DNA of 44,335 nucleotides from an uncultured Clostridia bacterium (GCA_934254725.1 CAKQLR010000013.1:1-44335); one strand, 5' to 3'; positions 1-7,187 are shown, counted from the first letter of the stretch. Program-made: numbers and translations. Notes: generated by a model not told the origin, from the sequence alone.

Positions 1-6
1 AAAATA

Positions 7-38
7 CCCGGTTCGTTTCTTTTGTCCGGGCTTTCGTT
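7..38. terminator. Possible terminator of a gene upstream of the window
   Basis: CCCGG (7-11) pairs with CCGGG (26-30), followed by a T-rich run. The short stem could end a transcript entering from the left edge. No coding region is visible before the sigma gene. Confidence 0.4.
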
Positions 39-90
39 TTTTTCTTCTGTCGCTTAAAAATAATCGGAGGATAAAGAGTGAAAGTACCTA

Positions 91-119
91 TTGACAAAAA
101 AAATAATTTTTCGTAAAAT
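91..119 (+). promoter_or_regulatory. Sigma-A type promoter upstream of the ECF sigma gene
   Basis: TTGACA (91-96), a 17-base spacer and TAAAAT (114-119) give a near-consensus housekeeping promoter. It lies directly upstream of the ECF-like promoter at 121-154, so the operon probably has a basal and an autoregulated start. Confidence 0.65.
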
Positions 120-120
120 A

Positions 121-154
121 AATGAGAATTTTATATATACTTAAACGTATATAA
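121..154 (+). promoter_or_regulatory. Putative ECF promoter of the sigma/anti-sigma operon
   Basis: AATGAGAATT (121-130) and CGTATATAA (146-154) are separated by 15 bases. The same two elements with the same 15-base spacing recur at 1781-1814 upstream of the lipoprotein gene. A CGTA-type -10 element and a GAATT-bearing -35 element fit ECF sigma promoters in general. The likely reading is autoregulation by the adjacent sigma factor. Confidence 0.6.
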
Positions 155-179
155 TACAGAAAAACTTTTATACGGTAAA

Positions 180-701
180 ATGAGACACTTACGACTTAAA
201 ATCCTGCTTGAAAAACTTAAAAGCGGCAAAAAAGAATACTTCGACGAGTTTTACGGGCTCACTAAGGCGTCCGTCTATTATCTTGTGAAGAAATATTTTT
301 CAAACGAAGCCGACGCGGAGGACGTGATGCAGGACGCATATATAGCTTTTCTGTACAGCCTTGACAGGGTTCACGGAAACCCTTTGCCGTATTTGCTGCA
401 AACGGCTAAAAATAAGGCGCTCGACTATATAAGGAAGGATTCCAAAACTGATAAAAGCGTGAATGCCGATGACCTTAGCCCGAGCAAAACTGACGTGTAC
501 GAAAGCGAGTTTGTTTTGCTTAACGAATGCAGGCGACGGCTTACCGAAGAGGAGTTTTTCATTCTCGAAAATACCGTAATTTTCGGGTACACGAGGGTGG
601 ACGTAGCTAAAATGCTCGGTAAACCAGTATCTACAGTAAACCGCAAATATAACCAAATTTTGAATAAAACAAAAAACTATCTCAGGGAGGCGTACAAATG
701 A
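180..701 (+). CDS. ECF-type sigma-70 family RNA polymerase sigma factor
   Basis: A 173-residue protein of usual ECF size. Region 2 spans about residues 15-85 and includes DAEDVMQDAYIAFL (45-58), the signature core-binding segment, then an arginine/lysine-rich -10 recognition stretch. Region 4 spans about 115-168 with a helix-turn-helix near 138-157 (DVAKMLGKPVSTVNRKY) that would read the -35 element. The start ATG follows two tandem promoters. The stop codon overlaps the next start in an ATGA arrangement, so it is translationally coupled to an RsgI-like anti-sigma gene. Expected role: directing RNA polymerase to a small stress or envelope regulon that includes its own operon and the lipoprotein at 1863. 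The specific signal is unknown. The size and domain content exclude a full-length SigI. Confidence 0.85.
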   Translation: MRHLRLKILLEKLKSGKKEYFDEFYGLTKASVYYLVKKYFSNEADAEDVMQDAYIAFLYSLDRVHGNPLPYLLQTAKNKALDYIRKDSKTDKSVNADDLSPSKTDVYESEFVLLNECRRRLTEEEFFILENTVIFGYTRVDVAKMLGKPVSTVNRKYNQILNKTKNYLREAYK

Positions 702-1693
702 GAGAGACTGAAAAAATCTTATCGGAAATAAAAGAGAAAGCCCCCGATTTATCAAAGAAAATATCGGACGGCGTGGATTGGAACGTCGTAAAAACATCAG
801 CAGAAAAGGATAAAAAGAAATTTAATTTCGGCGGATTTAAAAACAGGTTTGCGCTCGTTTCCGCTTGTCTGCTTGTACTTTTTGCCATAGTAGCCCTGCC
901 GTTGATTTTGCACGTGAGCGCGCCCGTCGAAACGATTGCCGAAGGTTACGATATAGTTTTGGACGTAAACCCAAGGATTAAACTTTCGGTGGACGAGAAG
1001 GACAAGGTCGTATCGCAATGCGCCCTTAACGAGGACGGCGTAGTATTTTTGTACGGCAAAAATTTTGTAGGGAACACGGCTGACGAGGCGGTACAAAACA
1101 TTATGAAGGAAATGCAGAAGCTCGGACTTTTAAAGGATAACTTCGTAAGAATTTCCGCGCTTTCGCATAAGACGAAGGAAATAAACGAGGAAAAACAATC
1201 ACACACGGAAAAAATTATCAATTCCCTTTTCGACGTGAACACGGTGTTTTTATCCGACGACGAACTTGACAAAATAGAGGACTATTATGAAAAGCACGGC
1301 GTTTCCGAAAAGGAAAAGACCTTGATTTCCGAATTAAAGGAAAAGGTCGTGAAACTTATAGGAGAGAAGATTTCGGATATAAACGCGCTTGCCGAAAAAC
1401 TTGGCGGGTATTCAAAAAAATCCGACGAAATAATTCCTTCGTTTCCCGATGACCTCCGAGAGGAAATAAGCCGTTTTTGTGCGAAATACGGCACTAAATT
1501 GGAATTCGACGTAAACGGCGAGATAAAATACAAACATATAAGAGATTTAAAAAAAGACCTCGAAGAACAAAAAGAAGAGCTTGAAGAAGGGCTTGAAGAT
1601 ATTGACGAAGCGTCGGACGACGGGGACTTCGGCGAGCTTATGGAAGAGCTTGTGGAGCTTGTCAAAGAGGAAATTTTCGCTTCCGAAGATTAA
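698..1693 (+). CDS. RsgI-like membrane anti-sigma factor
   Basis: A 331-residue single-pass membrane protein. Residues 1-48 are cytoplasmic and charged, 51-72 form the only transmembrane helix, and the rest is external. Residues about 83-160 resemble the external middle domain of RsgI anti-sigma factors, with the typical DVNPRIKLSV stretch (89-98) and a conserved ALNEDG segment. In RsgI proteins an Asn-Pro bond in this region is reported to be self-cleaved; the equivalent here would be Asn91-Pro92 (inference). The C-terminal part (about 190-331) is Lys/Glu-rich, predicted helical, and ends in a strongly acidic coiled-coil-like segment. It carries no carbohydrate-binding module, unlike the clostridial cellulosome RsgI proteins. 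The start overlaps the sigma stop by 4 bases, supporting a sigma/anti-sigma pair. Confidence 0.75.
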   Translation: MRETEKILSEIKEKAPDLSKKISDGVDWNVVKTSAEKDKKKFNFGGFKNRFALVSACLLVLFAIVALPLILHVSAPVETIAEGYDIVLDVNPRIKLSVDEKDKVVSQCALNEDGVVFLYGKNFVGNTADEAVQNIMKEMQKLGLLKDNFVRISALSHKTKEINEEKQSHTEKIINSLFDVNTVFLSDDELDKIEDYYEKHGVSEKEKTLISELKEKVVKLIGEKISDINALAEKLGGYSKKSDEIIPSFPDDLREEISRFCAKYGTKLEFDVNGEIKYKHIRDLKKDLEEQKEELEEGLEDIDEASDDGDFGELMEELVELVKEEIFASED

Positions 1694-1717
1694 AAATATT
1701 TTATATAATGACAGCAG

Positions 1718-1775
1718 TCGGTCGGGCTTGGTTACTCCTCGCCCGACCGATTTAAAATAATTTAAAAATTTTTTT
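1718..1775 (+). terminator. Terminator after the sigma/anti-sigma operon
   Basis: A perfect 10-bp stem, TCGGTCGGGC (1718-1727) with GCCCGACCGA (1741-1750), is followed by an A/T-rich tract ending in a run of T. It separates the anti-sigma gene from the second ECF-type promoter. Confidence 0.7.
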
Positions 1776-1780
1776 GAAAA

Positions 1781-1814
1781 AATGAGAATTTCGGCAGCAG
1801 GCAATCGTATATAA
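1781..1814 (+). promoter_or_regulatory. Putative ECF promoter of the lipoprotein gene
   Basis: AATGAGAATT (1781-1790), 15 bases, then CGTATATAA (1806-1814): the same elements and spacing as at 121-154. No sigma-A promoter is apparent here, so the lipoprotein may depend on the ECF sigma factor alone. Confidence 0.6.
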
Positions 1815-1862
1815 GGTGTAAAGAATAACAAGCGGAACTCTTCCGCAAAAAGGAGAACAACT

Positions 1863-2882
1863 ATGAAAAGGAAAAACAAAATTTTAACCGTTATAGCTTC
1901 GCTTTCGCTTTGTGTCGCTATGTCGCTCGGTGTTGTTGCCTGTGCTTCAACCGGAAACGGTAATTCGGGCGGCAAAACGGAAAACCCCGTTACCGCAAAA
2001 GAAGTTTATGCCGTGTCCGCTTTCTCGGGCGCAAATTATCTTATAAGCGAGGGGACGTCGGGCGAAACGGCTTATGCAGGCGTTTCGGGCGGTGCCGGAA
2101 TTTTTTTCGCTCCTTATACCTATACGGATAAGACGCCGGAGGAAATCGTTTCCCAAAAAGAAACAGCAACGGAAAGGCCTTCCGACTACACGGACGAGAG
2201 CGTGAACGGCATTAAAAACTGTTTGAAAATGTTCGATTCTTTGCTTTTAGGCGGAGGAATTCAACAGACGGTGGAAAACAATACGGCGGACGGAGAGTTA
2301 GGGCAGTACGCTTTCGTTATGACCGTAAAGGCAAATGAAAAGGAAGCAAAAATGTATTACAACGAGGTTTCTTCCACGACCGAAACCGAAACGGACGAGG
2401 ACGGCGAAGAGGAAACGAAAATAAAAACCGTGTTGAATGGCGTGATCCTTTTCGGCGGAGAAACGTTTGAAGTGGACGGCAAAAAGGAACATGAAACGGA
2501 GGGCGACGAAACGGAATATTCCGTTGAGTTTATCACCAAAAAAGACGACGGTAACTACGTTAAATTTTCTTACGAGACCGAACAGGAACAAAACGAAAGC
2601 GAGCTTTCTTACAAGTGTGCTATTTATAAGAACCACAAAAAGGTTACGGAAGTAAAACTCGAGTTCGAGGAAGAAAACGGCAAAAAGGATATTAAGTTTA
2701 AGCTTAAAAACAACGGCTCAGACGACGGCACCGAGTATAAGATAACCAAAAAAGAGGGTAGCGATAAGTTCGATATCCGCCATGAATTCAACGGTAAAAA
2801 GTCTTACGTTTCGGCGGAAAAAACAGCGGACGGATACATTTTTCTCTACTCTAACGGGTTTAGCGAAAACGTCGGTTTTTAA
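1863..2882 (+). CDS. Secreted lipoprotein, predicted target of the ECF sigma factor
   Basis: A 339-residue protein with a lipoprotein signal peptide: Lys/Arg-rich start, hydrophobic stretch (7-23) and lipobox VVAC with Cys27 as the lipid-modified residue. A Gly/Asn/Ser-rich tether follows. The mature part is hydrophilic, rich in Lys, Glu and Asp, with alternating charged and aromatic residues that suggest beta-sheet. It has no motif I recognise. The start is fixed by AAAAAGGAGAA at about -9. The gene sits behind its own ECF-like promoter, directly after the sigma/anti-sigma operon. It could be the effector or the sensor partner of the circuit; function is unknown. Confidence 0.7.
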   Translation: MKRKNKILTVIASLSLCVAMSLGVVACASTGNGNSGGKTENPVTAKEVYAVSAFSGANYLISEGTSGETAYAGVSGGAGIFFAPYTYTDKTPEEIVSQKETATERPSDYTDESVNGIKNCLKMFDSLLLGGGIQQTVENNTADGELGQYAFVMTVKANEKEAKMYYNEVSSTTETETDEDGEEETKIKTVLNGVILFGGETFEVDGKKEHETEGDETEYSVEFITKKDDGNYVKFSYETEQEQNESELSYKCAIYKNHKKVTEVKLEFEEENGKKDIKFKLKNNGSDDGTEYKITKKEGSDKFDIRHEFNGKKSYVSAEKTADGYIFLYSNGFSENVGF

Positions 2883-3016
2883 CCGAAAAAAATAGTTTAT
2901 GAAAATTGACAGAAAACGAAAGCCCCGTTATAAAAATTTCTTTAAAAACGGGCGGGTAGTGTTAAGAAAAAGAAATCCCTAACCTAACTTTTAAATTTTG
3001 CGCTCCGAATAAAAAG

Positions 3017-3060
3017 AAAAGCCGGGAGAAAAAGGCAAATTCGCTTCTCTTCCGGCTTTT
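3017..3060. terminator. Bidirectional terminator-like hairpin
   Basis: AAAAGCCGG (3017-3025) pairs with CCGGCTTTT (3052-3060), with further partial pairing inside. A-rich and T-rich flanks would let it work on either strand. It ends the lipoprotein unit. The remaining bases between 2883 and 3181 hold only this hairpin and the promoter region of the next operon. Confidence 0.65.
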
Positions 3061-3095
3061 ATTTATACGCTCTGCTATAATCCGCGCATTATATG

Positions 3096-3108
3096 TCAAT
3101 AATATTGA
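3096..3108. promoter_or_regulatory. Palindromic operator candidate upstream of the CobW operon
   Basis: TCAATA-A-TATTGA is a perfect palindrome around one central base, 13 bases before the -35 element at 3122. TCAA-N5-TTGA resembles half-sites of ArsR/SmtB-type repressors, and such a regulator is encoded at 5724. The link between them is inference. Confidence 0.4.
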
Positions 3109-3121
3109 GAGCCGCTTTTGC

Positions 3122-3150
3122 TTGACTTTTCTTGTGAAGGGTACTATAAT
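3122..3150 (+). promoter_or_regulatory. Promoter of the CobW-family GTPase operon
   Basis: TTGACT (3122-3127), 17-base spacer and TATAAT (3145-3150), 32 bases before the first GTPase start. Confidence 0.75.
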
Positions 3151-3181
3151 TACAACAAAAAACAGAAGGTGATTTTGAGTT

Positions 3182-4321
3182 ATGAAAATTGATATTTTTT
3201 CGGGTTTTTTGGGCGCAGGCAAAACCACGCTTATAAAAAAACTTATTAAAGAAGCTTACAAGGGCGAAAAGCTTGTTCTTATGGAGAACGAGTTCGGCGA
3301 AATAGGCGTTGACGGCGGCTTTATGAAGGAAGCCGGCATCCAGATAACGGAGATGAATTCCGGTTGCATATGCTGTTCGCTCGTAGGCGATTTTGCAAAG
3401 GCGTTGAAGCAGGTTAAGGAACAGTATAATCCCGACAGAATTTTGATTGAACCGTCGGGCGTAGGCAAACTGAGCGACGTTACCAAAGCCGTTTTACGCG
3501 CGAATATAGAGGGCGCGGAGATAAATTCCGCCACTACCGTAGTAAACGCCGCTAAATGCAAAATGTATATGAAAAACTTCGGCGAGTTCTTTAACGATCA
3601 GGTCGAGAACGCGGGCTGCATAGTTTTAAGCCATGCCGAAAACCTTTCGGAAGAAAAACTTAACGAAACCATCGCACTCCTTCGCGAACACAACGCTACT
3701 GCGCAAATCGTCGCTACACCGCTCGCAAGCATAGATGGCAAGCAAATTCTCTCCGCTATGGAGCATACCGCTACGCTTGAAAAAGAGCTTGATAAATTGC
3801 TTGAAGAAGTTCACCATCATGACGATGATGAAGAAGAGGAGCACGAACATCATCACCATCATCACGACGATGACGATGATGACGACGAATGTTGCTGCCA
3901 CCATCATGACGATGATGAAGAAGAGGAACATGAACATCATCACCATCATCACCACGACGATGACGATGATGACGACGAATGCTGTTGCCACCATCATGAC
4001 GATGATGAAGAAGAGGAACATGAACATCATCACCACCACCATCACGCGGACGAAGTGTTCACGAGCTGGGGCAAGGAAACGGCTAAAAAATACACTGAAA
4101 AAGAGATTGAAGAAATTCTCGAAAAGCTCGATTCCGATGAGAAATACGGCACTATTTTGCGCGCAAAGGGTATCGTTGCGGGCGACGGACACTGGATACA
4201 CTTCGACTACATTCCAGGCGGCATAGACGTCCGTACGGGTACAGCCGAAACGATAGGCAGGGTTTGCGTTATCGGTTCCAAACTTAACGAGCACGCTATA
4301 GAAGAGCTTTTTAACGCATAA
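3182..4321 (+). CDS. CobW/G3E-family GTPase metallochaperone with His/Asp/Cys-rich repeats
   Basis: A 379-residue GTPase of the CobW/COG0523 group, which load zinc, cobalt or other metals into client proteins. The P-loop is GFLGAGKTT (8-16), the switch region has MENEFGEIGVDGG, the metal-binding CxCC motif is GCICC (61-65), and ILIEPSGVG (87-95) is the Walker B region. The usual guanine-specificity NKxD/TKxD position reads SHAE, a notable change. Between the G domain and the C-terminal CobW domain (about 290-379) lies an insert at about 212-289: three repeats of alternating His, Asp and Glu runs, two ending in CCC. Many family members have a His stretch here; this one is unusually long and includes Cys. 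It probably buffers or delivers metal. The gene starts a two-GTPase operon. Confidence 0.9.
   Translation: MKIDIFSGFLGAGKTTLIKKLIKEAYKGEKLVLMENEFGEIGVDGGFMKEAGIQITEMNSGCICCSLVGDFAKALKQVKEQYNPDRILIEPSGVGKLSDVTKAVLRANIEGAEINSATTVVNAAKCKMYMKNFGEFFNDQVENAGCIVLSHAENLSEEKLNETIALLREHNATAQIVATPLASIDGKQILSAMEHTATLEKELDKLLEEVHHHDDDEEEEHEHHHHHHDDDDDDDECCCHHHDDDEEEEHEHHHHHHHDDDDDDDECCCHHHDDDEEEEHEHHHHHHHADEVFTSWGKETAKKYTEKEIEEILEKLDSDEKYGTILRAKGIVAGDGHWIHFDYIPGGIDVRTGTAETIGRVCVIGSKLNEHAIEELFNA
3814..4047 (+). repeat. In-frame tandem repeat encoding the metal-binding insert
   Basis: Three copies begin with CCATCATGACGATGATGAAG at 3814, 3901 and 3991. The periods are 87 and 90 bases (29 and 30 codons); the third copy is partial and lacks the D7ECCC end. 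The copies differ by few bases, implying recent duplication or homogenisation. Confidence 0.9.
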
Positions 4322-4332
4322 GGCAGGTTTTT

Positions 4333-5280
4333 ATGAAAAACGAAATATCCGTATATTTATTCCTCGGATTTCTTGAAAGCGGCAAGACGAGTTTTATTCA
4401 GGAAACGCTCGAGGACGAACGCTTCGACAGTGGGGAGAGGACTCTTCTTTTATTGTGCGAAGAAGGGGAAGTTGAGCTTAACCAGCGTAAGTTCCGCGTT
4501 CCCGACGTGTACATCGAGAGCATAGAGGAAGAAAGCGAGCTTACTACGGAAAATCTTTCCGCTCTCGTAAAAAAATACCGCGCTGACAGGGTTTTGGTTG
4601 AATACAACGGAATGTGGACTTTGAAAAGCTTTTTCGAAGCCATGCCCGACGGTTGGATGGTCAACCAGATGATGACGTTTTTCGACTCCAAAACCTTCCT
4701 CGATTACAATAGAAATATGCGCCAGCTTGTTTTCGACAAGACGGAACTTACGGATCTTGTGGTGTTTAACAGGTTTTCTACCGATTACGACAAAATGGAG
4801 TACCACAAGGTTATACGCGCTATTTCCCGCAGGCCGCAAATCGTTTACGAATACCTCGGCGGACTTGCAGAGCCTGACGATATAGAGGATCCGTTGCCGT
4901 TCGACGTGAACGCGCCCGTAGTGGAGATAAGCGACAGGGATTACGCTTTTTTTTACCGCGACCTTGTGGAAAACGTAAAAGCGTATTCGGGCAAAACGGT
5001 TAAGTTCAAAGGCATAGTGGCAAGAGACAGGTCGATGGCTGCCGACACGTTTGTCATCGGCAGGCACGTTATGACTTGTTGCGAGGCGGATATTGCATAT
5101 AAAGGGCTTGTTTGCGTAAGCGACGCACCCGTGGCTTTAAAAAACCGCGACTGGGTGATTATAACCGCGGAAATAAAGCTTGCGTTCCATAAACTTTACG
5201 GAGCGAAAGGTCCCGTGTTGTTTGTTAAGAGTATAGAACCTTCCGAAAAACCTGAGGAACAGGTTGCTACGTTCTGGTGA
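4333..5280 (+). CDS. CobW-family GTPase fused to a DUF1980/YcgQ-like domain
   Basis: A 315-residue protein whose start lies 11 bases after the preceding GTPase stop. The N-terminal half has a P-loop, GFLESGKT (12-19), and a Walker B-like VLVEYNGMW (87-95), matching the G3E fold. It lacks the CxCC metal motif of the first GTPase. Residues about 201-302 match the C-terminal module of DUF1980/TIGR03943 (YcgQ-type) proteins: YSGKTVKFKGIVARD, then VIGRHVMTCCEAD with the invariant Cys pair at 249-250. In Bacillus, YcgQ/YcgR are linked to zinc-starvation responses (family knowledge). No membrane helices are present and no permease is nearby, so this looks like a soluble fusion in which the GTPase and the Cys-pair module work together in metal handling. 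Confidence 0.75.
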   Translation: MKNEISVYLFLGFLESGKTSFIQETLEDERFDSGERTLLLLCEEGEVELNQRKFRVPDVYIESIEEESELTTENLSALVKKYRADRVLVEYNGMWTLKSFFEAMPDGWMVNQMMTFFDSKTFLDYNRNMRQLVFDKTELTDLVVFNRFSTDYDKMEYHKVIRAISRRPQIVYEYLGGLAEPDDIEDPLPFDVNAPVVEISDRDYAFFYRDLVENVKAYSGKTVKFKGIVARDRSMAADTFVIGRHVMTCCEADIAYKGLVCVSDAPVALKNRDWVIITAEIKLAFHKLYGAKGPVLFVKSIEPSEKPEEQVATFW

Positions 5281-5324
5281 GATTACTTAGAAATAACAAA
5301 GTAAAAATTTCGCGTTAACACGTG

Positions 5325-5357
5325 AAAAAGGCGGCTAATTATTTTTAGCCGTCTTTT
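5325..5357 (+). terminator. Terminator of the CobW operon
   Basis: AAAAAGGCGGCTAA pairs with TTAGCCGTCTTTTT around an AT-rich loop, ending in TTTTT. Confidence 0.7.
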
Positions 5358-5383
5358 TGCGTCTTTGGTGGAATTCGTACGTT

Positions 5384-5527
5384 TTAGTTCTGACAGGTCG
5401 AACCGAAAAGGTGATTTTCGCCTGAAGTAGTGAGCAGGGCGAGAAGTAAAAGCGTTTGAGTAATATCTATCGTCCCACCTGTGGTAAGCAGTAAAATCAA
5501 ACCAAACAAAGCGATATTGTTGTTCAT
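5384..5527 (-). CDS. Small hydrophobic protein of 47 residues
   Basis: A short gene with an excellent ribosome binding site (AAAGGAGGC, 6-7 bases before ATG). The product begins MNNNIALFGLILLL, continues with a Thr/Gly break, then a second hydrophobic stretch (LLLLALLTT), and ends in a polar tail with one Cys. The layout recalls the tiny hydrophobic or coat-associated peptides common in spore-forming Bacillota, but I recognise no specific family. It lies convergent to the CobW operon terminator and divergent from the ArsR-type gene. The longer minus-strand reading frame extending upstream of this ATG overlaps the regulator and is not credible. Confidence 0.6.
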   Translation of the reverse strand: MNNNIALFGLILLLTTGGTIDITQTLLLLALLTTSGENHLFGSTCQN

Positions 5528-5723
5528 ACGAGCCTCCTTTCGACTTTTATTCTTTCTTTTACAATATATTCGACAAAACTTGCTGTATGTGAAAGAAAAC
5601 ATATGTGTTAAAATGTATTTACCGACCGGGAGGGTGTTTATCCTTACCATAACGGCGTATGGATAAGCTTCGCGACAACTCTCTCGGTTAAGGAAAATAA
5701 AGCGAATTAAGGGGGAAAATGTT

Positions 5724-6062
5724 ATGGAAAACGCTTTAACTTTGGATAAGAGGACTTCTTCACTTGTGGAAAACTGTATGCTTTCGGATGATATTTTAAA
5801 CGAGCTTACGGGATTTTTTACGATTTTTTCGGATAAGACAAGGCTGAAAATGATTTCCGCGCTTGCAATTTCGAGGATGTGCGTCAGCGATTTATCCAAC
5901 ATTCTGGCGGTAAATCAAACAACCATTTCGCACCAACTCAGGCTTCTTAAAAATCTTGGCGCGGTGGATTGCGAAAGGGACGGAAAAATAATAACTTATT
6001 TTTTAAAGCGCGAGCTTATCGGGGATATGCTTATTAAGGGAATGGAATACCTCGGCAACTGA
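5724..6062 (+). CDS. ArsR/SmtB-family transcriptional regulator
   Basis: A 112-residue winged-helix repressor. FSDKTRLKMISAL (35-47) is the typical first part of the fold, MCVSDLSNILAVNQTTISHQ spans helix 3 and the recognition helix, and a beta-wing follows (DGKIITYFL). Family members sense metals or redox. The alpha-3 motif normally ELCVCDL reads RMCVSDL, so only one of the two thiolate ligands (Cys53) remains. The C-terminal alpha-5 segment lacks the His/Asp ligands of SmtB/CzrA. Cys18 and Cys83 are the other thiols. The ligand is therefore uncertain. The start follows GGGGGA at about -9. Its position after two metallochaperone GTPases suggests a metal-related role. Confidence 0.85.
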   Translation: MENALTLDKRTSSLVENCMLSDDILNELTGFFTIFSDKTRLKMISALAISRMCVSDLSNILAVNQTTISHQLRLLKNLGAVDCERDGKIITYFLKRELIGDMLIKGMEYLGN

Positions 6063-6088
6063 AACGAATAATTCCTTTAACTTTGCCG

Positions 6089-6117
6089 TTGCGTTTTTTA
6101 TTTATTTGCGATATAAT
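6089..6117 (+). promoter_or_regulatory. Promoter of the AraC-type gene
   Basis: TTGCGT (6089-6094), 17-base spacer, TATAAT (6112-6117). A strong AAAGGAG lies at about 6160 but too far from the ATG at 6197; the usable site is the weaker AAAGGT just upstream. Confidence 0.5.
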
Positions 6118-6196
6118 TAAGACATAAGTGAGCAGGAAATGTCGGGATTTTTTACTTTAAAAGGAGTAAAATTTAGGCAAAGGTAGCAAAAGAAAA

Positions 6197-7057
6197 ATGG
6201 ATTGGATGAAAATTATCGGTTCTTCTTTACAGTACATAGAAGAACATATAACCGAAGATTTGGACGTAGAAAAAATAGCGGGCGAAGTGAACGTTTCGCC
6301 ATTCTATTTTCAAAAGGGTTTTTCTATGCTCTGCGGCTTTACCGTTGGCGAATACGTCAGGAACCGCAGGCTTGCCCTCGCTGGGAGCGAACTTGTTTCT
6401 TCTTCCGCAAAGGTTATAGACATTGCTCTGAAATACGGCTATGATTCTCCGGACAGCTTTACAAAAGCTTTCGTCCGTTTCCATGGCGTTACGCCCGTTT
6501 CTGTGAGAAAAGACGGGGTAACGGTTAAAACTTTTGCGCCGCTGAAAATCAAATTTACTCTTGAAGGAGGCTATCTTATGGACTACAAAATCGTAAAAAA
6601 AGAGGCGTTTAAAGTAATAGGAAATTCCCAAAGATTTTCTTACGAAAATGCAAAAGAGCTTATTCCCGCTTTCTGGCAAAAACATTATAAAGAGGGTAAA
6701 GGCGCCGTTGTCTGCGGAACGTTCGGCGTAAATATTGACGAGCAGATGGGAGGAAAGGATTTCGAGTACCTCATCGCCGATTTATACGAAGAAGGCAGGA
6801 CCGTTCCCGACGGGTTTGTTTTAAGGACTATACCCGCGTTTAACTGGGCGGTATTCGCGTGCAAGGGTGCGTTGCCCGACTCTCTTCAGAACGTAAACAG
6901 GCGGATATTTTCCGAATGGCTGCCCGCTCTCGGAGAATACGAGTTTGCCGCGGGTTATTGCATAGAGTATTACGACGATCCCGCTAAATACAAAAAGGGA
7001 ACTTCGGACGAAAATTATTACTGTGAAATTTGGATTCCCGTTAACAAAAAATTGTAA
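6197..7057 (+). CDS. AraC-family regulator with GyrI-like effector domain
   Basis: A 286-residue protein of the Rob/TipA-like architecture: N-terminal AraC DNA-binding domain followed by a GyrI-like small-molecule-binding domain. The tandem helix-turn-helix occupies about residues 8-105, including SPFYFQKGFSMLCGFTVGEY and the second motif DIALKYGYDSPDSFTKAF. A linker leads into an integron-associated/GyrI-like domain from about 125 to 283, seen in YKIVKKEAFKVIG and the C-terminal YCEIWIPV strand, which is characteristic. Such proteins bind hydrophobic drugs or metabolites and often control efflux genes. No obvious target lies next to it: it stands alone between the ArsR gene and a strong bidirectional terminator. 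Confidence 0.88.
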   Translation: MDWMKIIGSSLQYIEEHITEDLDVEKIAGEVNVSPFYFQKGFSMLCGFTVGEYVRNRRLALAGSELVSSSAKVIDIALKYGYDSPDSFTKAFVRFHGVTPVSVRKDGVTVKTFAPLKIKFTLEGGYLMDYKIVKKEAFKVIGNSQRFSYENAKELIPAFWQKHYKEGKGAVVCGTFGVNIDEQMGGKDFEYLIADLYEEGRTVPDGFVLRTIPAFNWAVFACKGALPDSLQNVNRRIFSEWLPALGEYEFAAGYCIEYYDDPAKYKKGTSDENYYCEIWIPVNKKL

Positions 7058-7131
7058 TTTACGAAAAGCGGGGCGTTTATCGAGTGTCCCGAAAGCAAAA
7101 AAATAACGGATTTTTACAAAAAAAAGGAAAT

Positions 7132-7182
7132 AAAACCCTTTCGATTTTTGCCATAATAACGTGGCACAACCGAAAGGGTTTT
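7132..7182. terminator. Bidirectional terminator between convergent genes
   Basis: AAAACCCTTTCG (7132-7143) pairs perfectly with CGAAAGGGTTTT (7171-7182). An inner TGCC/GGCA pair extends the stem. It serves both the AraC gene and the mazF-like gene. Confidence 0.8.
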
Positions 7183-7187
7183 TTAAG

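Noticed and set aside
3814..4047. Periodic repeat considered as a CRISPR array
   Set aside because: The repeat is in frame within a gene, the units are contiguous and no unique spacers exist.
3626..4294. 222-residue minus-strand frame over the first CobW GTPase
   Set aside because: It consists of Met/Val runs mirrored from His/Asp codons of the repeat and has no start signals.
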